Shown here: in pieces, positions 47,231 through 57,787 of the stretch
Layout: each line of letters opens with the position of its first letter
Numbering within the stretch: the stretch's first letter is position 1
NCBI GenBank assembly: GCA_014529385.2
Contig: CM043947.1
Coordinates: 129,794,391-129,858,390, forward strand
From: Adiantum capillus-veneris
Lineage: Eukaryota > Streptophyta > Polypodiopsida > Polypodiales > Pteridaceae
DNA length: 64,000 bases
Reading direction: 5' to 3'
The notes under the pieces: model-generated
Told to the model about the DNA's origin: nothing
Database searches by the model: none
The model's input: only the letters and a program-made list of their open reading frames with translations
Program-made: the position numbers and the translations under genes

Positions 47231-47233
<3 letters not shown>
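47063..47233 (-). mobile_element. LINE-4: 3' UTR-only fragment
   Basis: Only about 170 bp: ATGTTATATTAACGTCTTC...GGTGGATCTGATATAAAGTC, the conserved 3' UTR block also at 19438, 48370 and 57786. Severe 5' truncation; (GA)n lies on both sides. Confidence 0.85.

Positions 47234-47300
<67 letters not shown>
47234..47300. repeat. (GA)n, 67 bp
   Basis: Pure GA tract at the truncated 5' side of LINE-4. Confidence 0.95.
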
Positions 47301-47302
<2 letters not shown>

Positions 47303-48317
47303 GCCAATGGTGTAAATGGAAGCCCTACGCGCAGATGCTGTGTACTTCTTCATCGCAGGACTCATTCCCTGCGTTCAACGCTCTCTGTCCCCAGGTGTTG
47401 CCGTCGCTGCCTTCTGTTTCGCTCGAAATTATACCCTGCGTGGGGATTTATCTGGCCTCTGCTCCAGCCGCCTGCACTGGTCGTGTCCCTTGCTCGTGCC
47501 TCAACAACTGTGTTGGACAACTTCCTGCATGCTGTAGCCTTCCCGCATGGTGGCAGCGTGCACCCACCTGCTGTCCTTGCCCTTGTCAAGGCTCTGCTTG
47601 CTACCCATTGCTCTGCCCTGCACCATGCCTTGAACCTCTCACCTCCCTTCCCCAACTTCCATCTTTCGGCCTCATGTGCTGCCCGTGCTGTCTCATTTCT
47701 GCTGTGCGCGCTTGCGTGAGTGTGTCAGTCAGGGTGTGTGTGTGCGTGTGTTGTTTGTGATTGCGCATAGATTTTGTTTGGTTGTTGTTCGGGTGTTGTG
47801 AGTGACTTGTGTATTGTTTGTCTGCTCGAGGGTGGGTGTTTCTGAGTGTGTGTCAGGTATGTCTATCTGTGTGCGTGCAGGTTTGGGGGTGTGTGTGTGT
47901 GTGGCTGCTCCCTCTTCATGTGAAACCACTTGGCGGTCTTGGATAGCATAGCTGCCCCCTTACCACTTACTTGGAGGTTTCTTCGTTGATAGCTATGAGG
48001 CGTCTATTTTCCAGAAGCATTGGTGGATGCCTTCTTCTCTCGGCTCTCTACCTAGTTTCTGGGCACTTTTATGCTCACTAGGAGGGGGTTTTCCCTTGGT
48101 TTTTTCAGTTATATAGTTGATAGTTGATTTAGCCGATGGGCGTTTTGTTGCAGTTTGTTCAGTTTTTGATGGGCCTTGGCTCTATACAAATTCTATGCCT
48201 TCGGGTAGCCTTGTAGTTTGCCTTTGGGTGGTTGTATTAGATTTACTTCCTTGTAGGTAGGCACCTCTTGGGGGCCTACAGGAGGTCAAAGTAATAGAAA
48301 ATCAACGATGTGCTTTT

Positions 48318-48318
<1 letters not shown>
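47301..48318. other. Unassigned unit between two (GA)n tracts
   Basis: About 1 kb with no family motif. 47300-47700 is C/T-rich with one + frame that is Cys/Pro-rich; 47700-47910 is (GT)-rich; 47920-48318 looks like a + strand 3' UTR (TTGTAGTTTGCCTTTGGG...GTGCTTTTTAG) running into (AG)n. It could be a retroposon in + orientation or captured host DNA. Confidence 0.4.

Positions 48319-48369
<51 letters not shown>
48319..48369. repeat. (AG)n, 51 bp
   Basis: Pure AG tract adjoining the 3' end of LINE-5. Confidence 0.95.
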
Positions 48370-48372
<3 letters not shown>

Positions 48373-48784
48373 AATGATATATTAACGTCTTCAAAAAGGC
48401 CAAAATGACCTATGAGACCATCAGATACAAAGTGGCGAATCTAATACAATGTCTGAAGTACAAGTACAAAAAGTACTGAAAGTAAAAAATGACAACTGAA
48501 AATGAAGTGTGAAATGTGAAATGTGAAATGTGAAAATGTAGAGTAGGCCCTCAATGACAATCTGGGTGTCGTGCTAGAATGCCTCTGATCCTCTGTTGGA
48601 GTCTCCGTTGATGCAGTGTGCTCCTGTGTCTCAGTCATGGTCGTCTCGATCTCCCGAGCTCAGTTGCCCTGTCAATGAGGGTGCCTCTGGTATGAATGCG
48701 GGTACAACCCTATGTTGGTGGTTGGTCTCTTGGCTCCCTCGATCCAAAGAAGTCTGTGATCTGTCTCTGCGACTGTCGTACTCC

Positions 48785-48786
<2 letters not shown>
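48370..48786 (-). pseudogene. LINE-5: 5'-truncated LINE, ORF2 end and 3' UTR
   Basis: About 417 bp. The 3' UTR block (ATGATATATTAACGTCTTC) sits next to (AG)n; further in, sense reading gives the ORF2 C-terminus (ATEL-RSRR type, ending TLRRRLQQRIRGILARH-like). It is truncated at CTCCAT, where a second GA tract begins. GAAATGTGAAATGTGAAATG is a short internal repeat near 48510. Confidence 0.8.

Positions 48787-48862
<76 letters not shown>
48787..48862. repeat. (GA)n, 76 bp
   Basis: Pure GA tract between LINE-5 and LINE-6; 3' tail of LINE-6 on its sense strand. Confidence 0.95.
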
Positions 48863-48865
<3 letters not shown>

Positions 48866-49226
48866 GAAATGAAATGTTATATTAACGTCTTCAAAAGGCC
48901 AGACAAAATATTAATGTTATAATCTCTTTGGGGACCCCTAATTCTTTTGGTGAAAAACTAAATACAAAGTATTAAATAAACTTCTTAGGAGCATTCTGGG
49001 TGTCTGGCTAGAATGCTTCTAATCCTTTGTTGTAGTCTCCTCCGGTGAAGTGTGCTTCTGCATCTCGGTCGTGGTCGTCTCGATTTCCTAAGCTCAATCG
49101 CCCTGTCAATGAGGTGCCTTTGGTATGAATGTGGGTACTCCTTTGTGCTGGCTGCTGGCCTCTTGCTTCTCCTTCCACTCCTGCTTCTCTCGATCCGAAG
49201 AAATCTGTGATCTGCCTCTGAGGCTG

Positions 49227-49390
49227 TAGTGCTCTTTGTCTTCTCATTAGATTATCCCTGTTTCGATGTAGTTCCAGTAGGTACAAGCCGCAGCATCTTT
49301 GATCTTGGTAGTGCTCTTTGTCTTCTCATTAGATTATCCCTGTTTCGATGTAGTTCCAGTAGGTACAAGCCGCAGCATCTTTGATCTTGG
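49227..49390. repeat. Tandem duplication, 2 x 82 bp, in LINE-6 ORF2
   Basis: TAGTGCTCTTTGTCTTCTC starts at 49227 and again at 49309; the two units look identical. 82 is not a multiple of 3, so it is frame-breaking. Confidence 0.92.
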
Positions 49391-50655
49391 TATTGCATGA
49401 CTCTATCTAGAGGTCCAAAGCCTTCTTTAATTAGGCAATGGAAACGCCCACGTATCTCATAGTATACGGTGCAATGGCATATGTAGTGTAATTCTGTCTC
49501 GGGCTCCATTCCGCATAGCTTGCAAATTCTGCTCTCAGGTGGGATTCCCCTAAATCTGCCAGCTGGTGTGAGGATGTACGAATCTGACCAATAGCACATC
49601 TCAAACCATGAGATAGGTGGGTATCCATGTAGCTCGGGCGAATCACAAATCCATCTTCAGATAGCTGTAGGAAGTTTTCTTTGTAGTCGGCCATCTTCGT
49701 GCCCAATTCTTGTGTAGGGTCTACCCATGTCCTCTTAGTATCCAATTGTATAAGATCCTGACGGATGATTGTATTAATCTCTGTTCGTGTAATTGCCAGT
49801 GATGGAGCCTCAAGAGAGTATTGGAAGGGGGGTAATCTTTCCATACTGAACTCTTGTCTCTAAAACCACGAGGACAGTTGCACATACCAGCATGATGTAT
49901 CCCCTTTCATTGCTAATTGTTGAGACCATGTATAAAGGACACTGATCTGGTAAGAGCTTCAATTTCTATCGGAGAAGCAACTAGTTCCGCTCGGGTAATC
50001 GCGTGTGGTACGGAGGCCTTGGCTCTAATCATTCGGGAAATCATAGATACCAAAGGTCTCTCCATTGACTTCCAATTATCTTGATCCACAGATGGTCCCC
50101 AAATCTTGACCCCATAAAGCATAGCCGAAGCCACCACAGTATCAAAGAGCCAAAGTTTTGTTCGTGGTTCCTGAAACTGCACTTGTGAACACATCCTCTC
50201 CAACCCTCCCAAGGCCGCAGAGGCTCTGGACAATCTAGCATCCAGTGCTTTCTTAAGAGTAAACTTCGGTCCTGCAAATACCACACCAAGGTATGCGTAT
50301 GCATGTGTGTACTCTATTGTATCCTGGCCATATGCAAATGTAGGTGCCGATCTCCTAACCCACTGCGGTGTGGTATTAAACACCATAACATTGGTTTTAC
50401 CCAAGTTTACCGACAATCCACTGTTCTCCGCGAATTATGTAATGCATCTAGCTGCCTCTGCATTCCATCTGGTGATTCTGCTATCAATACAATATCATCT
50501 GCATACAACAATAAAGGGATCCATGACCCTGCAAGATGAGCACCTCTGTCACCCTCTCCATCAATGTAATCCGATACCTCATCTATGTACATACCAAATA
50601 AAGTAGGGGACAGTGGTCATCCCTGCTTTACTCCAACGGTGGAATGAACAATGTC

Positions 50656-50660
50656 GGAAT
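50656..50660. repeat. Target-site duplication GGAAT (left) of copia-5
   Basis: GGAAT, repeated at 56201-56205 on the other side of the element. Confidence 0.93.
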
Positions 50661-50878
50661 TGAAGTCGCGGAGCGGAGCGGAGCGTGGGTCGACTCTCAC
50701 ACACACACACAGTGAGCTTACACAGTACAGTACGCAGAGAAGTGTTAGAAGGGTTATCTCCCAATTCCTTAGTATTCACAAAGTATAAGTTAGTATATAC
50801 AAAGAGTTAGAGGTAAGTGAGTTAGGCGGGCGGCCGGCCATATCCGCATAAGAGGCCACTTGGGCTTTAATCCCAACA
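50661..50878 (-). repeat. 3' LTR of copia-5
   Basis: 218 bp; minus orientation TGTTGGGATTAAAGCCC ... CGACTTCA. TATA-like TTTGTATATAC near 50795. A GAGCG unit is present three times here and twice in the other LTR. A polypurine tract precedes it at about 50879-50893. Confidence 0.95.
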
Positions 50879-50962
50879 ACCTCCCACTTAAAGTCCAATG
50901 TGGCACTTTAAGTAACTGTAAATCTATGAACATAAATGTACAAAGATTTACATGGCTGCCAT

Positions 50963-53900
50963 CTATCCAATGCCCAATAACTCACGACAATGCACAAAGC
51001 CCTCTCCTGGAAGTCCCTTTGTGAGTAGATCAGCAGGATTGTCCTTGGTGTGGATCTTCAGCAGTTGTATCTGCTTGTCTTCAAGTACTTCCCTAATGAA
51101 GTGATATTTGACATCAATATGCTTAGTCTTCGAATGGAACACTGGATTCTTTGCCAATTGTATAGCACTTTGACTATCACAATATAACTCTGGCATATCT
51201 ACTTTGATTCCCAAGTCTGCAACCAATCTACCAAGCCAAATAGCTTCTTTGCATGCCTCATTTGCTGCAACATACTCAGCTTCTGTAGTAGACTGCGTAA
51301 CACAATCTTGTAATCGAGATCGCCATGATATGGCACCTCCAGCCAATGTAAAGACATAGCCTGATGTAGATCTCCTCTTATCCAAGTCTCCTGCATAATC
51401 TGAGTCAGTGTATCCTCTGACACTCAAATCCTGACTACCATAGCATATGCGCATACTCTTTGTATGTTTTAAGTATCTCATGATACCTTTCACTGCCTCC
51501 CAATGTTTCTTGCCGGGATTTGACATATATCTGCTAACCACTCCCACTGCAAATGCAATATCCGGACGTGTAGCAATCATTGCATACATCAAACTACCCA
51601 CTGCAGACGCATATGGAATCTTATCCATTTCAGCCTTTTCTTCCTCAGACACAGGACAATCTTGTTTGCTAAGTTTCACATATGGTGGCAATGGAACACT
51701 CAATGCCTTTCCCTTCTCCATATTGAAACGTTGCAAAACCTTGTCAATATACTCTGTTTGAGATAACCAAATCAACTTCTTTGATCTGTCTCTCTCAATG
51801 CGCATACCAAGTATATGACTTGCCTCACCCATATCTTTCATGTCAAACGATTTTGCCATCTTTGACTTCAAAGCTGAAATTTCTTTCAAGTGTTTGCCAG
51901 CAACATGTCATCCACATACAAAATAAGGATCAGCCAACTGCCATCCTTAGCCTTCTTTGTATATAGACAGTGATTGAACTCACTACGTTTGTAGCCTTGA
52001 GAAAGCATAAACTGGTGGAACTTATGGTACCATGCCCTCGGTGATTGTTTTAAGCCATAAAGACTCTTTAACAACTGGCATACCAAATGTTCCATGCCTT
52101 TCTCAACAAACCCTTCTGGCTGCTGCATGTAAATTTCCACATCTAAATCACCATGCAAGAACGCTGTCTTGACATCCATTTGGTGCAACACCAAATCCAA
52201 TATAGCAACCAATGCAAGAAAGCATCTCAATGTAGTCATCTTGACCACTGGAGAGAAGACTTCATCAAAGTCAATGCCTTGTTCTTGCTTAAAGCCCTTG
52301 GCAACAAGCCTTGCTTTGTACTTTGGCTGACTATCATGAGCGGTGATCTTATACCTGTAAACCCATTTACAAGGTAGAGCCTTTTTGCCCGTGGTAATTT
52401 AACCAACTTCCATGTCTGGTTTTTATGTAGAGCTGTCATCTCTGACTGCATGGCCAACTGCCATTTTTTCGAGTCAACCACTTGTAATGCTTCCTTGTAA
52501 CAAGATGGTTCTCCGCAATCTGTGAGCATGACATAATTTAGAGATGGCACATAACGATCAGGTGGTTTGGAGACACGCTCAGAACGTCTCACCACAACTG
52601 ATTCTGCCTCTCTAGCCACTATAGGCTGTTCCTGAGCCTGACCATGCTGTCTTGATGTGCTAGCACTAGGTCCATCTTCCCTGAAGACAACTCTTCTGAT
52701 CTCCTCTGTCTTCTCTGGCTTAGCGTGAAACTTGGCTTCATTGAAATGCACATCATTGCTACGAATAAGCTTTCTGGATTCAGGATCCCAAAGCCGGTAA
52801 CCCATCTCGTCCGATTCTCCGTAGCCAAGAAATATACACTTCTTGCTCTTTGGTTCTAACTTATTTCTGAACTCCTTAGGAATATGGCTATAAGCTTCAC
52901 AACCAAAGACTCTGAGATGCTTATACGAAGGTGCCTTGCCTGTCCATAGCATCTCGGCCACTGCACTCTTATCCAGAACCCTACTAGGAGACCTGTTGAT
53001 CAAATGGACTGCTGTAGCCACTGCTTCCGCCCAAAATCCATCAGGCAACTCAGCATTTGACAACATGCTTCTGACCTTCTCTTGTATGGTCCTATTCATA
53101 CGTTCTGCAACCCCATTCTGTGAAGGATTATATGGTGCAGTAAGTTCCCGCTTAATCCCTTTTGCTTCACAAAAGTCTTGAAAAGCTTTGGAAACGTACT
53201 CTCCACCATTGTCAGTTCTCAAGCACTTCAGCTTCTGACCACTCTGATTCTCCACCAGCTGCAAGAATGTCTTAAAGACCTTGAGCACCTCATCCTTGTG
53301 CTTCAAGAAGTAAACCCATACTTTGCGAGAATAGTCATCTATGAATGTACAAAAGTACGCTGCTCCCCCTAGTGACAAACTAGGCATTGGTCCGCATAGA
53401 TCACTGTGTACAAGAGCTAACCGTTCGTCCCTACGATTCCTCTTTGATCTGTGCGGTTCTTGTGTTTGCTTACCATAAACACAATGCTCACAAAACTCGA
53501 AATCTTGAAATGAAAAGCCAGGCAAATAACCATAATGAGAAAGTATTTCCATTCCTCTTTTTGACATATGTCCCAACCTACGATGCCACAGTGACACACT
53601 TGGCTGCTCAATCACATTAATTACATGGTTTTTAACCTCTGAAACATGTAAAGTGTACAGAGTTCCTGACTTGCTGCCATGTGCTACAGTCATCGAACCT
53701 TTGGAGATCTTCCAAGCGCTGTTCCCAAAAACTATCACATAACCGGCATCATCCAACTTCCCTGTACTAATCAAGCTCTTTCGGATTGCTGGAACATGTC
53801 TGACATTCTTGAGCCATAAAGAAGAGCCATTCTGAAACTTCAACTGCACATCTCCCACTCCAAGTATGTCACAAACCTGCTCATTGCCAAGTCTGACATA

Positions 53901-54924
53901 ATCTTTAGTAGCCACATATGATGTAAACCACTCTTTGTGCGGAGAAACATGTAAAGATGCCCCTGAGTCGATAATCCAATCACTCATAGCATGTCCATCC
54001 TCTGCAGTCAAGAAAACAGAATCAAGATTTCTTGTAAGGAAGATGTCACTAGCTGCTATACCAGAATCACTGTCTGAACCAGATCCTGTGACATTCACCT
54101 CTTCAATCTTCACTGAACTCTTCTTTTCATCTTGCTCAGAACTCTTTGTTTTTCCTTTTTCTTGTTTCCACTTCGTACAGTCTCGCTTCATGTGACCCTT
54201 CTTGCCACAATGGTAGCATTCTATGTCATCCTTTGACTTCGAATCACGAGACTTACTTCGGTTTTGTGCCTTCTTACCCTTCTTCTCTTTAAACTGTTGT
54301 CTCCCTCGAATGACCAAAGCACTATTGCCTTTGCCTTTGTCAATGTTCTTCCTGTTCACTTCCTCTGTGAGCAAGCTGCCTTCTACATTGGCACTTGTAA
54401 GACCTTCTGGCGCGACAGAATTACTTAACGCTGTACGAAAAGTATCCCAACTGTCTGGCAAAGTGATTAAGAGAAACATAGCCTTCACTGAATCTGGAAA
54501 GACTATCTCCTGTGCTGTTAACTGGCTGAAAATTGTGTGAAATTCATTCAGATGATTTGACATGGCTGTCCCTTCCTTCATCTTCAAATCCACCAATTTC
54601 TTGAGCCAGTAAATCTGAGAAGCAGCACTTTGTTTCTCGTACATACCACATAGCTTTTGCCATACGCCATACGCTGTAGTCTCTTCTGCTACGTTGAAGT
54701 AAACATTTTCTGCCAGTGTCAGCATGATTGTGGAACAAGCTAACTCGTCAAGCTCTTCCCACTCATCTTCAGCCATACCTTCTGGTCTCTCCCCTTTGAG
54801 CTTCATTGGCTTCACTTGTTTTTTTCAGCACCAAAACCTGCCAAATCTGCTTCTTCCAGAATGGAAAGTTTGTGCCATCCAGCTTCTTTATGTTGTAAAG
54901 AGTCTCACTTTGAGAAGATGCCAT
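50963..54924 (-). pseudogene. Copia-5 gag-pol polyprotein, frameshifted
   Basis: Minus. Gag starts at 54924 (MASSQSETLYNIKKLDGTNF). UBN2 gag, then CCHC knuckle CYHCGKKGHMKRDC, protease WIIDSGASLHVS (DSG intact), pre-integrase LWHRRLGHMSKRGM, integrase VHSDLCGPMPSLS with CLRTDNGGEYVS and QNGVAERMNRT. RT has FLHGDLDVEIYMQQPEGF and YVDDMLLA; RNase H has GYTDSDYAGDLDKRRSTSGY and ends KTKHIDVKYHFIREVLED. Frame changes at about 54822 (A7 run), 52395 (A5 run) and 51893. All catalytic motifs are intact, so recent loss or sequencing error are both possible. Confidence 0.95.
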
Positions 54925-55974
54925 ATCTGCCAAATTGCTTACTCCTGAGAAAAATCCGGTAGAGTTTCCCCTGTAAACTGGCCTCTGTACACAGTAAACA
55001 AGCTGTAATCAAGAAGCTGAACACCTCTCCTCAGGAACTGTCAGTATTTTGAAAATTTTTGACAGAGTCTCCCCTGTAAACTGAGCTCTGGGAACCAAAA
55101 GATAGCTCAAAAAACAAACATAAATAGCTGACCAGTGACAAATCTAAAAAATCTTTGTAATATGCTGTCCTGTAAGCATACACTGTCTCCTCTCTGGGCG
55201 ATGACAGAACCTGTATCTGTCTCAAGACTGAACCCTAAACAATGCCTCAACGGCCTGACGCATAAGATGCAATCCAGTGTCTACACAAAGTCATACATCC
55301 TAAGGGATAAAAGTCGCCGAAGAGGATGCGTGTAGAGGAGAACTCCAGCAACCTAATCCACCTCACACTGGGTAACCCAGCCCCCAGTGCTTGGCTTCAA
55401 AAAACCTCACACATGACTCTCTCAGATGGCTCAGCAAACTGCCCAGAACTAGCATACATCCTATAATAGACCAATCACTGTCCTATGACCGCTGCGGCGG
55501 TCTATCTGCTAGCGTGACTCACAACTAGCAGACACACAATCACAGTACATCAATTTGCAATACATGCCAGTGGTGTCAAGCCGTCGTATGGCCACACCTC
55601 CCCTGGAACCTGGCAAGCACAAGAAGTAGCAATGCAGACTGCAATATATATATCTGATCATATATATGTGTACCTGGTCTATAGATGATGCTCTGAAGAC
55701 TAATAAGTGATGTATGTCGATGCCGATATTGATGTCGACCACCTCTTGCTTGCCAATCTACACAAGAAGGATTTCTTTGCGGCTGAAATCTATCTTCTGC
55801 TGTAGTGCTCAGAACGAAATTCTGAGGGCATAAACGGCTTCGAAAGGGGGGTAAAACTTAGGTCGCCTGGTGGAAACGCTCCCGGAACGCCGAGTGTGAA
55901 TTTTCGAACTCCGGATCCAGAATCTGCCGGAAAAGTGCGCACGCGCGATTGCGCAAATCCGCACTGAACCAAGG

Positions 55975-55986
55975 CTCTGATACCAA
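55975..55986 (-). promoter_or_regulatory. Primer-binding site of copia-5
   Basis: Minus reading TGGTATCAGAGC starts two bases after the 5' LTR end, complementary to initiator tRNA-Met. Confidence 0.9.
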
Positions 55987-55987
55987 T

Positions 55988-56200
55988 TGAAGTCGCGGAG
56001 CGGAGCGTGGGTCGACTCTCTCACACACACACAGTGAGCTTACACAGTACAGTATGCAGAGAAGTGTTAGAAGGGTTATCTCCCAATTCCTTAGTATTCA
56101 CAAAGTATAAGTTAGTATATACAAAGAGTTAGAGGTAAGTGAGTTAGGCGGGCGGCCGGCCATATCCGCATAAGAGGCCACTTGGGCTTTAATCCCAACA
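55988..56200 (-). repeat. 5' LTR of copia-5
   Basis: 213 bp, same ends as 50661-50878 and nearly identical. Confidence 0.95.
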
Positions 56201-56205
56201 GGAAT

Positions 56206-57320
56206 CCCCTTCTGGAGTACGTGCATAACCAGTTATTGACCCGTATAAGGCCATGATCCCCCAAATAATCTCTTTGGGGACCCCTAACTCTTGCATCCTA
56301 CGCATCAATCTGGCCCTTGGTACTGTATCAAAAGCTTTCCGAAAATCCACAAAGCAAGAATACATCCTTCTCCTGCTCGCTCTTCCTTCCTCAATAATGG
56401 CTCTGAGCGTAAGAATATGATCTAAAGTGGGATAACCCCTCCTGAATCCAGCTTGTCCTGTTGCCCTTATGCCCTCATTCTCTGCCCATCTACTCAATTT
56501 TTGTTCAAGAATGGATGCGTACAGTCGGGTCAATGTGTGACCTACCATAATGGTACGGTAGTTCCCAGGTATCATAGGATCCCCTGACTTGAAAATAGGT
56601 ACGATAGTAGATAATTTCCAAGATTCAGGTAATCCTTCACACATGACCCGATTAAACAGACGAGCAAGGACTTCTGAAAGTAGATCCTTGGCATGTATCA
56701 GATGTTCTGCTACTAAACCGTCATGATCATATGCTCTTCTTGTCTTCATCTTATCAATGGCTTTTTTCACCATTTCCGTAGTAAAGAAAGTACTAGTAGC
56801 AGGGCATGGCTCTAGCGGATCTGGTAATGGAAGCTGTCCAGATACCATATATAAAATGATGTTACATATTGACCCCAAATCTCAGGAGAAGTAATTGTCG
56901 GAGGCAGTGAGTGCTCGTGAAATAAACGCCAGGCCTCATGTGAGTCCTGACTCAAGAAGAGCTAATATAAATCCTTCTCCAGTTTGGCTAAAAATGCCCT
57001 TTTCTTGCGACGTACTATACGCCAAAGAGAAATCCGAGACTGCTTATATGTGATGATCCCAAGTGTAAGCTCTCTCTGGACCTGGGTTCTCGTCTCTCTG
57101 CATTCCTCGTCATACCAATTGTTTTGAGGCATGTTCCCAGATCCTCTCTTGTGGTTAGGTTGAGTATGTGGGTATGCCTCTTGTGCTGCTCCATGTAGTA
57201 TCTCTGTTAACTAAGAAGTAATCTCCTCTACAGTATATACTGGCTTGGCTGCCCACATCCTATTATAGATCTTTTCCACATAGACTGAATCTGGAGCGTT
57301 GCCCCATAGGTCTCGCACCG
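56206..57320 (-). pseudogene. LINE-6, 5' part of ORF2 with the endonuclease deleted
   Basis: Minus. ORF2 opens at 57324 as MTVRDLWGNA and passes directly into PDSVYVEKIYNRMWAAKPVY, the linker that in LINE-8 follows the whole endonuclease domain. The join is in frame. Downstream comes TS*LTEILH (CAG to TAG), then RT motifs KKAIDKMKTRRAYDHDGLVA, PGNYRTIMVGHTLTRLYASI and FRKAFDTVPRARLMRRMQE. It could not nick its own target. Further frameshift near 56870. Confidence 0.85.
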
Positions 57321-57324
57321 TCAT
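57321..57324 (-). promoter_or_regulatory. ATGA overlap of ORF1 stop and ORF2 start (LINE-6)
   Basis: Sense reading TCAGCATGACGGTG: ORF1 ends RSA* and ORF2 begins MTVRD. Same arrangement as 45526-45529. Confidence 0.8.
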
Positions 57325-57773
57325 GCTGAGCGCTTTTCCAGAACCACTACTTTCCCTCCTCTATAAAAGGCGATTTTTCCCTTTTCTCTTGCTACCCTGA
57401 TCTCTGGCATCAACTCTTGCCGGTGTGCCACTTGTGCCAATGTAAGGTCATCTCCCAGGAAAATACCGGTTTTGTTAAGAGTTGGCCTCTTCTTTAGAAA
57501 TTCTTTCCTTATTTCTATATTCGGGAAGCGGAGAATAAGTGCCCTATCCTTTACGTTTCCCTTCTCATTGCTTCCTTTCTTGCCCACTCTCCATGCACTT
57601 GTGTGAGTAGGCTCTGTTATGCCCATGCGTTGTAGCAGTTCCTTCACTTCTTCATCTACATTCTCTTTGTCTTTGACTCCTGTGACCTGCACATGCAGAG
57701 CCCGATTCTTCCTTTTCTGCTCTTCTTCAATGGTCATATTAATAATGGTGGAGGTAGGTGTGGTCTCGGGCAT
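57321..57773 (-). pseudogene. LINE-6 ORF1, C-terminal part
   Basis: 151 codons with no internal stop, N-truncated at the (GA)n boundary. VTGVKDKENVDEEVKELLQR, DRALILRFPNIEIRKEFLKK and GIFLGDDLTLAQVAHRQELM, ending REKGKIAFYRGGKVVVLEKR: an RRM-like domain plus C-terminal domain of the type seen in L1 ORF1p, an RNA chaperone. The coiled-coil part present in LINE-3 is missing. Its TGA overlaps the ORF2 ATG. Confidence 0.8.
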
Positions 57774-57774
57774 C

Positions 57775-57787
57775 TTGGAGAGAGAGA
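57775..57787. repeat. Short (GA)n at the LINE-6/LINE-7 junction
   Basis: GGAGAGAGAGAAA between the truncated LINE-6 ORF1 and the LINE-7 3' UTR. Confidence 0.85.

Larger units (their letters stand above)
48863..50660 (-). pseudogene. LINE-6, 3' part: ORF2 C-terminal half and 3' UTR
   Basis: Minus strand. LLYADDIVLIAESPDGMQRQ, SVNLGKTNVMVFNTTPQWVR, SMISRMIRAKASVPHAITRA, then CKLCGMEPETELHYICHCTV. An 82-bp tandem duplication (49227-49390) shifts the frame, and about 55 bp is missing near 49920 relative to LINE-8. The 3' UTR (48863-49000) has the shared block but is shorter than in LINE-7. Interrupted at 50660 by a copia element; continues at 56206. Confidence 0.88.
50661..56200 (-). mobile_element. 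Copia-5: complete, young Ty1/copia element in LINE-6
   Basis: 5540 bp with two LTRs, a primer-binding site, gag-pol and a perfect 5-bp duplication (GGAAT). Removing it rejoins LINE-6, matching LINE-8 at 62100. The LTRs differ by only one 5-bp unit plus a few bases, so insertion is recent. Gag-pol is full length apart from single-base frameshifts. Confidence 0.96.

Noticed and set aside
47179-47760. 193-codon + ORF with a long alternating Arg-Glu run
   Set aside because: It is a translation of the (GA)n tract joined to unassigned DNA; same for the ORFs over 19273-19482 and 48596-48922.
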